Below are positions 1 through 8,135 of a stretch of 64,000 nucleotides of DNA, one piece after another (position 1 is the stretch's first letter; every line of letters begins with the position of its first letter). The translations under genes were made by a program, and so were the position numbers. Below the pieces are notes generated by a model. The model saw nothing but the letters and a program-made list of their open reading frames with translations. It ran no database searches and was not told the DNA's origin. The stretch covers positions 620,001-684,000 of the forward strand of contig CAWEQS010000026.1 of NCBI GenBank assembly GCA_963811265.1. Reading direction: 5' to 3'. Source of the stretch: JAOUJD01 sp963811265. GTDB lineage: Bacteria > Pseudomonadota > Gammaproteobacteria > Burkholderiales > Burkholderiaceae_F.

Positions 1-561
1 CCGAACGTCGGCATCATCCTGCTCAACGGTCGCAACGAGGTCTTCTGGGGTAAACGGGTAAGACAGCATTCGTGGCAGTTCCCGCAGGGCGGGATCAAGT
101 ACGGCGAATCACCGGAGCAGGCGATGTTTCGCGAGCTCTGGGAAGAAGTCGGACTGAAGGCCGAGCACGTGAAGATCGTGGGTCGCACCCGCGAATGGCT
201 GCGTTACGAAGTCCCGGAACAGTGGATCCGGCGCGAGCTGCGCGGGAACTACCGCGGTCAGAAACAGATCTGGTTTCTGCTGCGGCTGACTGGGCGCGAC
301 TGCGACGTCTGCCTGCGCGCGACCGCGCACCCCGAGTTCGACGCCTGGCGGTGGCACGAGTACTGGGTGCCGCTCGAAACGGTGATCGAGTTCAAGCGCG
401 ATGTCTACCAGCAGGCGCTGCTCGAACTGTCGCGCTTCGTCTTCAAACCGGGGCGCCCGCACCACAAGGCGCCGCGTCCACGCGCCTCGCAGGAGGCCGA
501 CGTTCGCGCGGCCAGCGAAGCCATTGTGGCTGCGACCGATCCGCCCGGCGAGGCGGCCTGA
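1..561 (+). CDS. rppH: RNA pyrophosphohydrolase RppH (5' end missing)
   Basis: Nudix hydrolase that removes pyrophosphate from the 5' end of triphosphorylated mRNAs and so starts RNase E-dependent decay. The open frame enters from the window edge with PNVGIILLNGRNEVFWGKR, the usual RppH N-terminus, so only about 8-10 residues and the start codon are missing. The Nudix box GGIKYGESPEQAMFREL followed by WEEVGL is intact, as is the downstream WLRYEVPEQW region. The last 40 or so residues are a low-complexity Pro/Ala/Arg tail typical of betaproteobacterial RppH. It converges on proB with a 3-bp gap. Confident family call; only the 5' end is unseen. Confidence 0.95.
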   Translation, partial: PNVGIILLNGRNEVFWGKRVRQHSWQFPQGGIKYGESPEQAMFRELWEEVGLKAEHVKIVGRTREWLRYEVPEQWIRRELRGNYRGQKQIWFLLRLTGRDCDVCLRATAHPEFDAWRWHEYWVPLETVIEFKRDVYQQALLELSRFVFKPGRPHHKAPRPRASQEADVRAASEAIVAATDPPGEAA

Positions 562-564
562 CGG

Positions 565-1683
565 CTACGTCAGTACAAGGTTGTCGCGGTGGATCAGTTC
601 GGGCTCTTCGATGAACCCGAGCACGGCCTCGATTTCACCGGTTGGCCTGCGTGCAATCTGCCTTGTCTGGGCGCTCGAGTAGTTGACGAGGCCGCGTGCA
701 ATCTCGCACCCCTCCGGATCGAGACACGCGATGACGTCGCCCCGCTGGAACTCGCCGTCGACTTCGATGACCCCGATCGGCAGGAGGCTCCTGCCGCCCG
801 ACCGGACAGCCTTGGCAGCGCCGGCATCGACCACGACACGGCCCTTCAGCAGCAGGTGATCGGCGAGCCACTGCTTGCGCGCGGTCAGCACTTCCGTCGC
901 TGCGGTCAGCTGAGTGCCGATCATCTCGCCAGCAGCGAGTCGCAGCAGGACATCGGGCTCCCGCCCGGAGGCAATGACGGTGTGTGCGCCGCTGCGTGCC
1001 GCGCGCTTTGCCGCGAGCACCTTCGTCAGCATGCCGCCCTTCGATATCGCACTGCCGGTTCCACCCGCCATCGACTCGAGCGCGGCATCTCCGGCCGTCG
1101 CCACGGCGACCAGCGTCGCTTCCGGATCCCGGCGGGGATCCGCCGAGAAAAGGCCCGTCTGATCGGTGAGGATCACGAACACGTCCGCCTCGACCAGGTT
1201 GGTGACGAGGGCGCCAAGCGTGTCGTTGTCGCCGAACTTGATCTCGTCGGTCACGACCGTGTCGTTCTCGTTGATGACCGGGACCACGCCGAGCGCCAGC
1301 AGGGTGAACAGCGTGGAACGAGCGTTGAGGTAGCGCGGCCGGTCGGCGAGGTCCGCATGAGTGAGGAGGACCTGCGCCGTCTGGACTCCGTGCCGTCCGA
1401 AGTGCGTCTCGTACGCGCGCGCCAGGCCCATCTGGCCGACGGCCGCGGCCGCCTGAAGTTCATGGATCTGCTGCGGACGCTGGGACCACCCGAGCCGCTG
1501 CATGCCTTCGGCGATCGCTCCGCTCGAAACCAGAAGCACCTGCTTGCCGAGTTCCCGCAGCCGGGCCACCTGGGCGGCCCAGCGCGAGATCGCCTCGAGG
1601 TCGAGGCCGCGGCCGTCGTTCGTCACGAGGCTGCTGCCGACCTTCACGACGACACGTTGCGCAGACGCGACCACCGAAGTCAT
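565..1683 (-). CDS. proB: Glutamate 5-kinase ProB
   Basis: Phosphorylates L-glutamate to gamma-glutamyl phosphate, the first step of proline synthesis, in the cytoplasm. The 372-residue product has the amino-acid kinase fold (VVKVGSSLVTN at the start, VINENDTV and FGDNDTLGA in the middle, AISKGGMLTKVLAA later) and a C-terminal PUA domain from about residue 280, as in the long E. coli-type enzyme. The start ATG overlaps the obgE stop by 4 bp (ATGA), so the two are probably translated from one message. No oddities. Confidence 0.97.
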   Translation of the reverse strand: MTSVVASAQRVVVKVGSSLVTNDGRGLDLEAISRWAAQVARLRELGKQVLLVSSGAIAEGMQRLGWSQRPQQIHELQAAAAVGQMGLARAYETHFGRHGVQTAQVLLTHADLADRPRYLNARSTLFTLLALGVVPVINENDTVVTDEIKFGDNDTLGALVTNLVEADVFVILTDQTGLFSADPRRDPEATLVAVATAGDAALESMAGGTGSAISKGGMLTKVLAAKRAARSGAHTVIASGREPDVLLRLAAGEMIGTQLTAATEVLTARKQWLADHLLLKGRVVVDAGAAKAVRSGGRSLLPIGVIEVDGEFQRGDVIACLDPEGCEIARGLVNYSSAQTRQIARRPTGEIEAVLGFIEEPELIHRDNLVLT

Positions 1684-2750
1684 GCGTGTTTCTCCGGGGA
1701 GGCCGGACCCGCTTCGCTCGGGACCGCAGCCTGCGCCGCTCGTCGCTCGGCCTGCAGGAATCGCGCGATTTCAGCGGCGAGTTCGCGGCAGCCCTCGCCC
1801 GTGGCCGCGGAGATCGCGAACACGCGGGCCTTGGTCCGCAGCCGTCGCCGGAAGTCGGCGACCAGCGCATCGCGCTCGTCTTCCGGCACCAGGTCGATCT
1901 TGTTCAGCACCAGCCAGCGAGGCTTCTTGTAGAGCCGCTCGTCGTACTTGCGCAGCTCGGCGACGATCGCCCGGACGTCGCGCACGGGGTCGCTGTCGTC
2001 AAGCGGCCTGCAGTCGACCAGATGAAGCAGCAGGCCCGTCCGGCTCAGGTGCCTGAGGAACTGATGGCCCAGTCCGGCGCCCTCGGCCGCACCCTCGATC
2101 AGCCCCGGGATGTCGGCGATCACGAAGCTCTGTTCGGGACCGACGCGCACGACACCGAGGTTGGGGTGCAAGGTCGTGAACGGATAGTCGGCGACCTTGG
2201 GCCGCGCATTGGAGACTGCGCGGATGAAGGTGGACTTGCCGGCATTGGGCATGCCGAGCAGGCCCACGTCCGCGAGCACGCGCAGCTCGAGTTGCAGCTT
2301 GCGCTGCTCGCCCGGCTCGCCCTTCGTGAACTCGCGCGGCGCGCGGTTGACGCTCGACTTGAAGTGAAGGTTTCCCAGGCCGCCCTTGCCCCCGCGCGCC
2401 AGCAGCGCACGCTGGCCGTGCTCGGACAGGTCCGCCAGTCGCTCGCCGGTGTCGGCATCGACGATCACCGTTCCGACCGGCATCCGCAGTTCGATGTCCT
2501 CGCCTCCCGCCCCGTAGCAGTCGGCGCCGCGACCCCGGTCGCCGTCGGGCGCCTCGTGCCGCCGCGCATAGCGGTAGTCGATCAGCGTGTTGATGTTGCG
2601 GTCGGCGATTGCCCAGATGCTGCCGCCGCGTCCGCCGTCGCCTCCGTCCGGCCCCCCTTTCGGGATGAACTTCTCGCGACGAAACGAAGCGCTGCCGTCG
2701 CCGCCGTTGCCGGCGGCGACCTCAATGGTGGCTTCGTCGATGAACTTCAC
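1680..2750 (-). CDS. obgE: GTPase ObgE/CgtA
   Basis: Essential Obg-family GTPase linked to 50S ribosome assembly and the stringent response. Residues 1-158 are the glycine-rich Obg fold (FIDEATIEVAAGNGGDGSASF and several GGxGG runs). The G domain follows with GMPNAGKST (P-loop), DIPGLIEGA (switch II) and NKIDLV (base specificity). The short C-terminus is Ala/Glu-rich, as in betaproteobacteria. It follows rplU-rpmA in the usual order but is separated from rpmA by an intrinsic terminator, so it depends on readthrough or its own promoter. proB follows with a 4-bp overlap. Confidence 0.97.
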   Translation of the reverse strand: MKFIDEATIEVAAGNGGDGSASFRREKFIPKGGPDGGDGGRGGSIWAIADRNINTLIDYRYARRHEAPDGDRGRGADCYGAGGEDIELRMPVGTVIVDADTGERLADLSEHGQRALLARGGKGGLGNLHFKSSVNRAPREFTKGEPGEQRKLQLELRVLADVGLLGMPNAGKSTFIRAVSNARPKVADYPFTTLHPNLGVVRVGPEQSFVIADIPGLIEGAAEGAGLGHQFLRHLSRTGLLLHLVDCRPLDDSDPVRDVRAIVAELRKYDERLYKKPRWLVLNKIDLVPEDERDALVADFRRRLRTKARVFAISAATGEGCRELAAEIARFLQAERRAAQAAVPSEAGPASPEKHA

Positions 2751-2762
2751 GATCCGGACCTT

Positions 2763-2799
2763 GAAAAGAAAAAGCCCCGCCGCGAGCGGCAGGGCTTTT
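2763..2799 (-). terminator. Intrinsic terminator after rpmA
   Basis: Read on the minus strand, a stem of GCCCTGCCGC and GCGGCGGGGC with a 2-nt tip and one mismatch is followed by TTTTTCTTTT. It lies between the rpmA stop and the obgE start, so it should end or attenuate the ribosomal-protein message. Confidence 0.85.
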
Positions 2800-2823
2800 C
2801 ACATGCGTTTCTGCCGCGAACGC

Positions 2824-3096
2824 TCAGGCGCTCTGCCCGGCCACCGGCTCGACGCTGACGACGCGGCGGTTCTGCGCGCCTTTGACGTCGAACTTGACCT
2901 TCCCGGCCACCAGCGAGAACAGCGTGTGGTCGCGGCCCATGCCGACGTTGTCACCGGCGTGAAACTGGGTGCCGCGCTGGCGGACGATGATCTGGCCCGG
3001 CTCGATGCCCTGGCCGCCGAAGATCTTCACGCCCAGTCGCTTCGACTGGGAGTCGCGGCCGTTGCGAGACGATCCGCCTGCTTTCTTGTGTGCCAT
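2824..3096 (-). CDS. rpmA: 50S ribosomal protein L27
   Basis: Ribosomal protein L27, whose N-terminus reaches the peptidyl transferase centre. The 90-residue product starts MAHKKAGGSSRNGRDSQSKR, the family signature, and carries GNVGMGRDHTLF-type sequence in its middle. AGGAG sits just upstream of the ATG. It lies 20 bp downstream of rplU in the same transcript. Confidence 0.98.
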   Translation of the reverse strand: MAHKKAGGSSRNGRDSQSKRLGVKIFGGQGIEPGQIIVRQRGTQFHAGDNVGMGRDHTLFSLVAGKVKFDVKGAQNRRVVSVEPVAGQSA

Positions 3097-3116
3097 GTTC
3101 TGCTCCTGCCCGCCGG

Positions 3117-3425
3117 TTACGCGATCGAGTCGATGCGCAGCTCGGTGAAGTTCTGACGATGTCCCTGGTGCTTCTGGTAGTGCTTGCGCCGCTTCATCTT
3201 GAAGATCGTGACCTTGTCGCGGCGCCCGTGCCCAACGACCGTGGCGACGACCGCGGCACCTGCCACGAACGGCGACCCGACCTTGACGTCGTCACCGTTG
3301 CTGACGGCGAGCACTTCCGAAAGCGTGACCTGCTGGCCGACCTCGGCGGCGAGGGTTTCCACCTTGAGGGTGTCGCCAGGCGCAACGCGGTACTGCTTCC
3401 CGCCGGTTTTGATGACTGCATGCAT
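3117..3425 (-). CDS. rplU: 50S ribosomal protein L21
   Basis: Ribosomal protein L21, 102 residues, starting MHAVIKTGGKQYRV. An in-frame start eight codons upstream exists, but the chosen ATG has AGGAG seven bases before it and gives the standard N-terminus and length. First gene of the rplU-rpmA pair. A good promoter lies about 180 bp upstream, which leaves a long untranslated leader that could carry autoregulatory structure (inference). Confidence 0.97.
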   Translation of the reverse strand: MHAVIKTGGKQYRVAPGDTLKVETLAAEVGQQVTLSEVLAVSNGDDVKVGSPFVAGAAVVATVVGHGRRDKVTIFKMKRRKHYQKHQGHRQNFTELRIDSIA

Positions 3426-3601
3426 GTCTGTTCTCCTGCCGGTCGACACCGCGCCCGATCCCGGAACGGCAGTTGTCGTCTTCGGCCCATGCCCGAACGA
3501 CCAAGCGCGTCGGGCTCCAATCCGGGAGGCCAGCCTGAACCACCGACCGATCCCCAGCTTCCTCGCTGCACGCCACCATGGCGGAGCGCGGAAAGCCGAG
3601 C

Positions 3602-3631
3602 ATTATCGCACCGGTCGCCGCGGCGCGTCAA
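3602..3631 (-). promoter_or_regulatory. Probable sigma-70 promoter for rplU-rpmA
   Basis: On the minus strand, TTGACG (3631-3626), an 18-bp spacer and GATAAT (3607-3602) match the housekeeping consensus closely. Transcription would begin near 3595, giving a leader of about 170 nt before rplU. Confidence 0.65.
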
Positions 3632-3691
3632 ACCTTGACCCGGCCTGCCCCAAACCCGGGCGCCGCGGCCGTGGACGAGCACTCGCCCACC

Positions 3692-3697
3692 TATAAT
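3692..3697 (+). promoter_or_regulatory. Candidate -10 element for ispB
   Basis: A perfect TATAAT lies 92 bp before the chosen ispB start; the matching -35 position is poor. If used, transcription begins near 3704. An ATG at 3705 would then be leaderless, which favours the ATG at 3789 as the ispB start. Confidence 0.4.
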
Positions 3698-3788
3698 CGC
3701 GCCGATGTACTCCTCCACCTTCGGCCAGAACGTCGCCTCGTCGGCGGTTGCCGCGTCCCCGGCGCCTGCGGGAGGGGTCGAGGGGCGG

Positions 3789-4757
3789 ATGCCTGATCTC
3801 AAGAAGGTCCTGCAGCCGATCGCCGCGGACATGCGCGAAGTGGACGGGGTGATCCGCGCCCGCCTCGATTCCGACGTCGTCCTGATCAACACGGTGGCCG
3901 ACTACATCATCGGGGCCGGCGGAAAGCGCCTTCGACCCGCCGTGCTGCTGCTCGTCGCGCGCGCCCTGGGATACGCAGGCAGCGCCCACGTGCTGCTCGC
4001 CGCCGTGATCGAATTCATACACACCGCCACCCTGTTGCACGACGATGTCGTCGACGAATCCGACCTCCGTCGCGGGCGTTCGACCGCCAACTCCATGTTC
4101 GGCAATGCCGCGAGCGTGCTGGTCGGGGACTTCCTCTACTCCCGATCCTTCCAGATGATGGTGGACGCGGGGAGCATGCGCGTGATGCGGATCCTGGCCG
4201 ACGCCACGAACCGCATCGCAGAAGGGGAAGTGCTGCAGTTGCTCAACATCCACGACCCGTCCGTAGACGAGGAGCGCTATTTCGGGGTGGTCGAGCGCAA
4301 GACGGCGACTCTGTTCGAGGCAGGCGCCCGGATCGCTGCGGTAATGGCCGGCGCCAGCCCGGAGCAGGAAGAGAAGTGCGCCCGCTACGGCGCCAGCCTC
4401 GGCCGGGCGTTCCAGATCACCGACGACGTGCTCGACTATTCGGGCCACGCCGAAGACATCGGCAAGCGACTCGGCGACGATCTCCGGGAAGGGAAAGTCA
4501 CCTTGCCGCTGATCCACGCCTTGCGCAGTGCCGCACCGGAGCAGCGGGAGCTCGTCGCGCGCGCGGTGCGCGACGGCAACGGCGATTTCGGCGCTATCGC
4601 CCGCATCGTGGCCGACAACGGTTCCCTGGCCTACTCCCTGAAGCTGGCGCAGCGCGAAGCCGATGAAGGGAGGCTGGCTGTCGAGTCGCTACCGCCCTCG
4701 GACTGCAGGGATTCTTTGATACACTTGCTCGCTTTCGCAGTCGACCGCGACCGGTAG
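3789..4757 (+). CDS. ispB: Polyprenyl (octaprenyl) diphosphate synthase
   Basis: Trans-prenyltransferase that extends farnesyl diphosphate with isopentenyl diphosphate to make the ubiquinone side chain. Both Asp-rich motifs are present: LLHDDVVDESDLRRG (first, DDxxD) and ITDDVLDYSG (second), together with GGKRLRP for substrate binding. The 322-residue length fits the family. The ATG at 3789 was chosen because it gives the usual MPDLKKVLQPIAADM start and has a purine-rich GAGGGG upstream; an in-frame ATG at 3705 would add 28 low-complexity residues. It is divergent from rplU, as commonly seen in betaproteobacteria. Confidence 0.94.
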   Translation: MPDLKKVLQPIAADMREVDGVIRARLDSDVVLINTVADYIIGAGGKRLRPAVLLLVARALGYAGSAHVLLAAVIEFIHTATLLHDDVVDESDLRRGRSTANSMFGNAASVLVGDFLYSRSFQMMVDAGSMRVMRILADATNRIAEGEVLQLLNIHDPSVDEERYFGVVERKTATLFEAGARIAAVMAGASPEQEEKCARYGASLGRAFQITDDVLDYSGHAEDIGKRLGDDLREGKVTLPLIHALRSAAPEQRELVARAVRDGNGDFGAIARIVADNGSLAYSLKLAQREADEGRLAVESLPPSDCRDSLIHLLAFAVDRDR

Positions 4758-4791
4758 TTCACGGAGCAGTGGGTCGGTCGAACGACGCGAT

Positions 4792-4868
4792 CGGGGTGTA
4801 GCTCAGCCTGGTAGAGTACTGCGTTCGGGACGCAGGAGTCGGAGGTTCAAATCCTCTCACCCCGACCA
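4792..4868 (+). tRNA. tRNA-Pro (anticodon CGG)
   Basis: A 77-nt cloverleaf. The acceptor stem CGGGGTG pairs with CACCCCG, the anticodon stem is CTGCG/CGCAG with loop TTCGGGA (anticodon CGG, reading CCG), and the T arm is GGAGG-TTCAAAT-CCTCT. The CCA end is encoded. It stands alone between ispB and the CorC-like gene. Confidence 0.97.
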
Positions 4869-4916
4869 ATCCCTCCAACGTCCGTTTCAGCACCGCGTTA
4901 AGCCCGAGGCCGGCGC

Positions 4917-6200
4917 GTGGAAGATTTACCGCTCTGGGTTGAACTCACGGCCCTCGGCGTCCTTCTCCTGATCTCGGCGCTGTTCTCGATTTCAGAGACG
5001 TCGATGATGGCGCTCAGCCGTCTTCGGCTGCGCCACCTGGTTCGACAGGGGAACCGCGCCGCCAGGCGCGTGCAGTCGCTCCTGTCGAGAACGGACCGCC
5101 TCCTCGGCACCATCCTGCTCGGCAACAACCTCGTGAACGCGGCCGCGACGGCCCTGGTCACGGCAATGGCCATTCGGCTGGTCGGAGACAACGAATGGGC
5201 CCTGGTCGCCGCGACCGGCGTCATCACCTTCCTGATCCTGGTCTTCTCCGAGATCACCCCAAAGGTGATCGGAGCGACGTTTCCCGAGCGGATCGCACTG
5301 CCGCTGTCGTATCCGCTCACCGGGTTCCTCCGCCTTTTCCAGCCCGTCGTATGGTTCGTCAATCTCTTCGTCAAGGCGATGCTCTGGGCGATGAGGATCC
5401 CCAGCGCGCCGAGCGGGGAAAGCACGCGCCTGACTTCCGAGGAACTGCGCACCCTCGTCCTCGAGGGCGGCAACTTCATTCCCGGCAAGCATCGCAGCAT
5501 CCTGCTGAACCTCTTCGACCTCGAGGAGCTGTCCGTCGACGACGTGATGATGCCGCGCGCACGCATCGAGTCGCTCGACATCGAGCAGCCGGCGGACGCC
5601 GTGCTCGAGCAGCTGCGCACCTGCTACCACAACAAGATTCCGGTCCACGAGGGGGACATCAACCGCACCGTCGGCGTACTGCACGTGCGCAAGCTGATGC
5701 ACCTGCTCGCCGGCGAGGACTTCACCGTCGCCTCGGTGCGCGGCGCACTGGTGCCGACGTACTTCATCCCGAGCGGCACGCCGCTGTTCCAGCAGTTGCA
5801 GCATTTCCAGGACAACAAGCAGCGCCTCGGTCTCGTCGTCGACGAGTACGGTGAAGTGCAGGGGCTGGTGACGCTCGAGGACATCATCGAGGAGATCGTC
5901 GGCGAGTTCGCGACCAACGCGCCAGGCACGGGATCGCGCCGCCTGCGCTGGACCGCCGAAGGACAGGCGCTGGTGGACGGGACTGCGATGCTGCGGGACC
6001 TCAACCGTCGCCTCGGGCTCGCGTTCCCCCTGGACGGCCCGAAGACGCTCAACGGACTGCTGGTGGAGAGCCTTCAGGAGATCCCCGATGCTCCCTGTTG
6101 CGTGCGCTTTCCCGGCGTCGTCGTCGAGGTCGTGCAGGTGGACGAGCAGGCGATCCGGAGCGCACGGCTGATCCGCCGACCCATCGCGACGGCCGGATGA
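4917..6200 (+). CDS. HlyC/CorC-family membrane protein (CNNM, CBS and CorC domains)
   Basis: Predicted inner-membrane protein of the CorB/CorC (CNNM) family, implicated in magnesium/cobalt handling. The N-terminal DUF21/CNNM segment (residues 1-190) holds several hydrophobic stretches (ALGVLLLISALFSISE; WALVAATGVITFLILVFSEITPKVIG). A CBS pair follows at about 205-330 (LDLEELSVDDVMMPR; RLGLVVDEYGEVQGLVTLEDI). The CorC_HlyC transporter-associated domain occupies the last 80 residues. 427 residues is normal for the family. The transported ion is not determined by sequence. Confidence 0.9.
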   Translation: MEDLPLWVELTALGVLLLISALFSISETSMMALSRLRLRHLVRQGNRAARRVQSLLSRTDRLLGTILLGNNLVNAAATALVTAMAIRLVGDNEWALVAATGVITFLILVFSEITPKVIGATFPERIALPLSYPLTGFLRLFQPVVWFVNLFVKAMLWAMRIPSAPSGESTRLTSEELRTLVLEGGNFIPGKHRSILLNLFDLEELSVDDVMMPRARIESLDIEQPADAVLEQLRTCYHNKIPVHEGDINRTVGVLHVRKLMHLLAGEDFTVASVRGALVPTYFIPSGTPLFQQLQHFQDNKQRLGLVVDEYGEVQGLVTLEDIIEEIVGEFATNAPGTGSRRLRWTAEGQALVDGTAMLRDLNRRLGLAFPLDGPKTLNGLLVESLQEIPDAPCCVRFPGVVVEVVQVDEQAIRSARLIRRPIATAG

Positions 6201-6261
6201 CGTGCCTGCTCCGCGCGGTGCACGTCCCTCGATCAGCTTGCCTTCAATGCGGTAGTTAAGG

Positions 6262-6326
6262 TTTACAAATCCGGGGGTTATCTGCACTATCTTTCGCCTT
6301 CTCTAGGGTGGTGCGACCGCTATAAA
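6262..6326 (+). promoter_or_regulatory. Candidate promoter region of pilB
   Basis: The 176-bp gap before pilB is AT-richer than its surroundings. TTTACA (6262-6267) is followed after 17 bp by CACTAT (6285-6290), and TATAAA stands at 6321-6326. No GG-N10-GC sigma-54 element was seen. Which element is used cannot be decided by eye. Confidence 0.35.
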
Positions 6327-6376
6327 TTGGCCGTTCGCAAGACCGATCGACACCCCGAAGAAAGTTCCGATATCCG

Positions 6377-8116
6377 ATGTCTGCCGTCATCCAAGGTCCT
6401 GCCGCTGCAGGAACGCTGACCGGGCTTGCGCGCGCGCTGGTGCAGCAGGGCAAGCTGCGGCCGGATCGCGCGGAGAACTTCGCCCGCAAGGCGCTGCAAT
6501 CGAACACGCAGTTCATCGACGAGCTGATCGGCTCGACGGAAGTCACCGGCCTGAACCCGGCCGCCGTCGCGAAGTTCGCGGCAGACACGTTCGGCCATCC
6601 GCTGCTCGACCTCGCTGCCGTCGATCACGAACAGCTGCCGCGGGACATCATCGACCGGAAACTCGTCGGCTCGCTGCGCGTCGTCGCGTTGCGCAAGCGC
6701 GGCAACCGGCTCGCGGTCGCGATGTCCGACCCGACGAACCTGCAGGCGCTGGACCAGATCAAGTTCCAGACCCAGCTCGCGCTCGACATCGTCGTCGTCG
6801 AGCACGACAAGCTGATGAGGCTGGTCGACGCCAACGCCCAGACCGCGGCGCAGGCGCTCGAGAGCATGGTCGGCGGCGACGACGTGACCTTCGACGAGCT
6901 TCTCGGCGAATCGCCGGAGGCGGCAACGGCCGAAGACACATCGGAAGTCGACGACGCCCCTGTCGTCCGTTTCCTGCAGAAGCTGCTGCTCGATGCGATC
7001 GGCGAAGGCGCCTCCGACCTGCACTTCGAACCGTACGAGAAGTTCTACCGGATCCGGTTCCGGATCGACGGCGTCCTGCGCGAGATCGCGCAGCCGCCGC
7101 TGGCGATCAAGGAGCGACTGTCGACGCGCATCAAGGTCATCTCGAGGCTCGACATCTCGGAGAAGCGCGTGCCTCAGGACGGGCGGATGAAGCTCGCCCT
7201 GTCCGGCACGCGCGCGATCGACTTCCGCGTCAGCACGCTGCCCACGATGTTCGGCGAGAAGATCGTGATGCGCATTCTCGATCCGTCGCAGGCCAAGATG
7301 GGGATCGACGCGCTGGGCTACGAGCCGGACCAGAGGGAGGCGCTGCTGGATGCCGTCCGGCGGCCTTACGGGATGGTCCTGGTGACCGGCCCGACCGGTT
7401 CCGGAAAGACCGTGTCGCTCTACAGCTGCCTGAACATCCTCAACGAGCCCGGCGTGAACATTTCGACGGCCGAGGACCCGGCCGAGATCCAGATCGCGGG
7501 CATCAACCAGGTCAACGTGAACGAGAAGGCGGGGCTCACCTTCGCCAACTCGCTGCGGGCCTTCCTGCGCCAGGATCCGGACATCATCATGGTCGGCGAG
7601 ATCCGCGACCTCGAAACCGCGGACATCGCGATCAAGGCAGCGCAGACCGGTCACATGGTCCTGTCGACGCTGCACACGAACGACGCGCCCTCGACGCTCG
7701 TGCGACTCGACAACATGGGAGTGGCGCCCTTCAACATCGCGTCGAGCGTCATCCTGATCACAGCCCAGCGTCTTGCGCGGCGGCTCTGCACCTGCAAGCA
7801 GCCCGCCGAGCTTTCCACGGAGGCGCTGCTGGCCGCCGGGTTCTCGGAACCGGACCTCGACGGCAGCTGGGTCCCGTACAAGGCGGTCGGTTGCGAGCGC
7901 TGCAAGGGCAGCGGCTACAAGGGTCGCGTCGGCATCTACCAGGTCATGCCGATCACCGAGACGATGCAGGACATGATCCTCAAGCATGCAACCGCGCTCG
8001 ACATCGGGCGCGAGGCTCAGCGAATCGGAGTGCGCGACCTGCGGCAGTCCGGACTGCTGAAGGTGAAGCAGGGCATGACCTCCCTCGAAGAGGTCCTGGG
8101 CTGCACCAACGAATAG
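6377..8116 (+). CDS. pilB: Type IV pilus assembly ATPase PilB
   Basis: Hexameric cytoplasmic ATPase that drives pilus extension. The 579-residue product has an N-terminal MshEN/T2SE-N domain (about 20-150), the linker SDLHFEPYEKFYRIRFRIDG, Walker A GPTGSGKT near residue 337, an Asp box, Walker B with IMVGEIRD, and the His box TGHMVLSTLHTND. A tetracysteine zinc site near the C-terminus is visible as CTCKQ (about 471) and CERCKGSG (about 507). It is first in pilB-pilC-pilD, with 19 bp to pilC. No pilin gene is in the window. Confidence 0.96.
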   Translation: MSAVIQGPAAAGTLTGLARALVQQGKLRPDRAENFARKALQSNTQFIDELIGSTEVTGLNPAAVAKFAADTFGHPLLDLAAVDHEQLPRDIIDRKLVGSLRVVALRKRGNRLAVAMSDPTNLQALDQIKFQTQLALDIVVVEHDKLMRLVDANAQTAAQALESMVGGDDVTFDELLGESPEAATAEDTSEVDDAPVVRFLQKLLLDAIGEGASDLHFEPYEKFYRIRFRIDGVLREIAQPPLAIKERLSTRIKVISRLDISEKRVPQDGRMKLALSGTRAIDFRVSTLPTMFGEKIVMRILDPSQAKMGIDALGYEPDQREALLDAVRRPYGMVLVTGPTGSGKTVSLYSCLNILNEPGVNISTAEDPAEIQIAGINQVNVNEKAGLTFANSLRAFLRQDPDIIMVGEIRDLETADIAIKAAQTGHMVLSTLHTNDAPSTLVRLDNMGVAPFNIASSVILITAQRLARRLCTCKQPAELSTEALLAAGFSEPDLDGSWVPYKAVGCERCKGSGYKGRVGIYQVMPITETMQDMILKHATALDIGREAQRIGVRDLRQSGLLKVKQGMTSLEEVLGCTNE

Positions 8117-8135
8117 GACGGACGGCGGAGCGACG

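Noticed and set aside
6201..6376. Sigma-54 promoter before pilB
   Set aside because: A TGGC is present but no GC at the required 10-bp spacing from GG.
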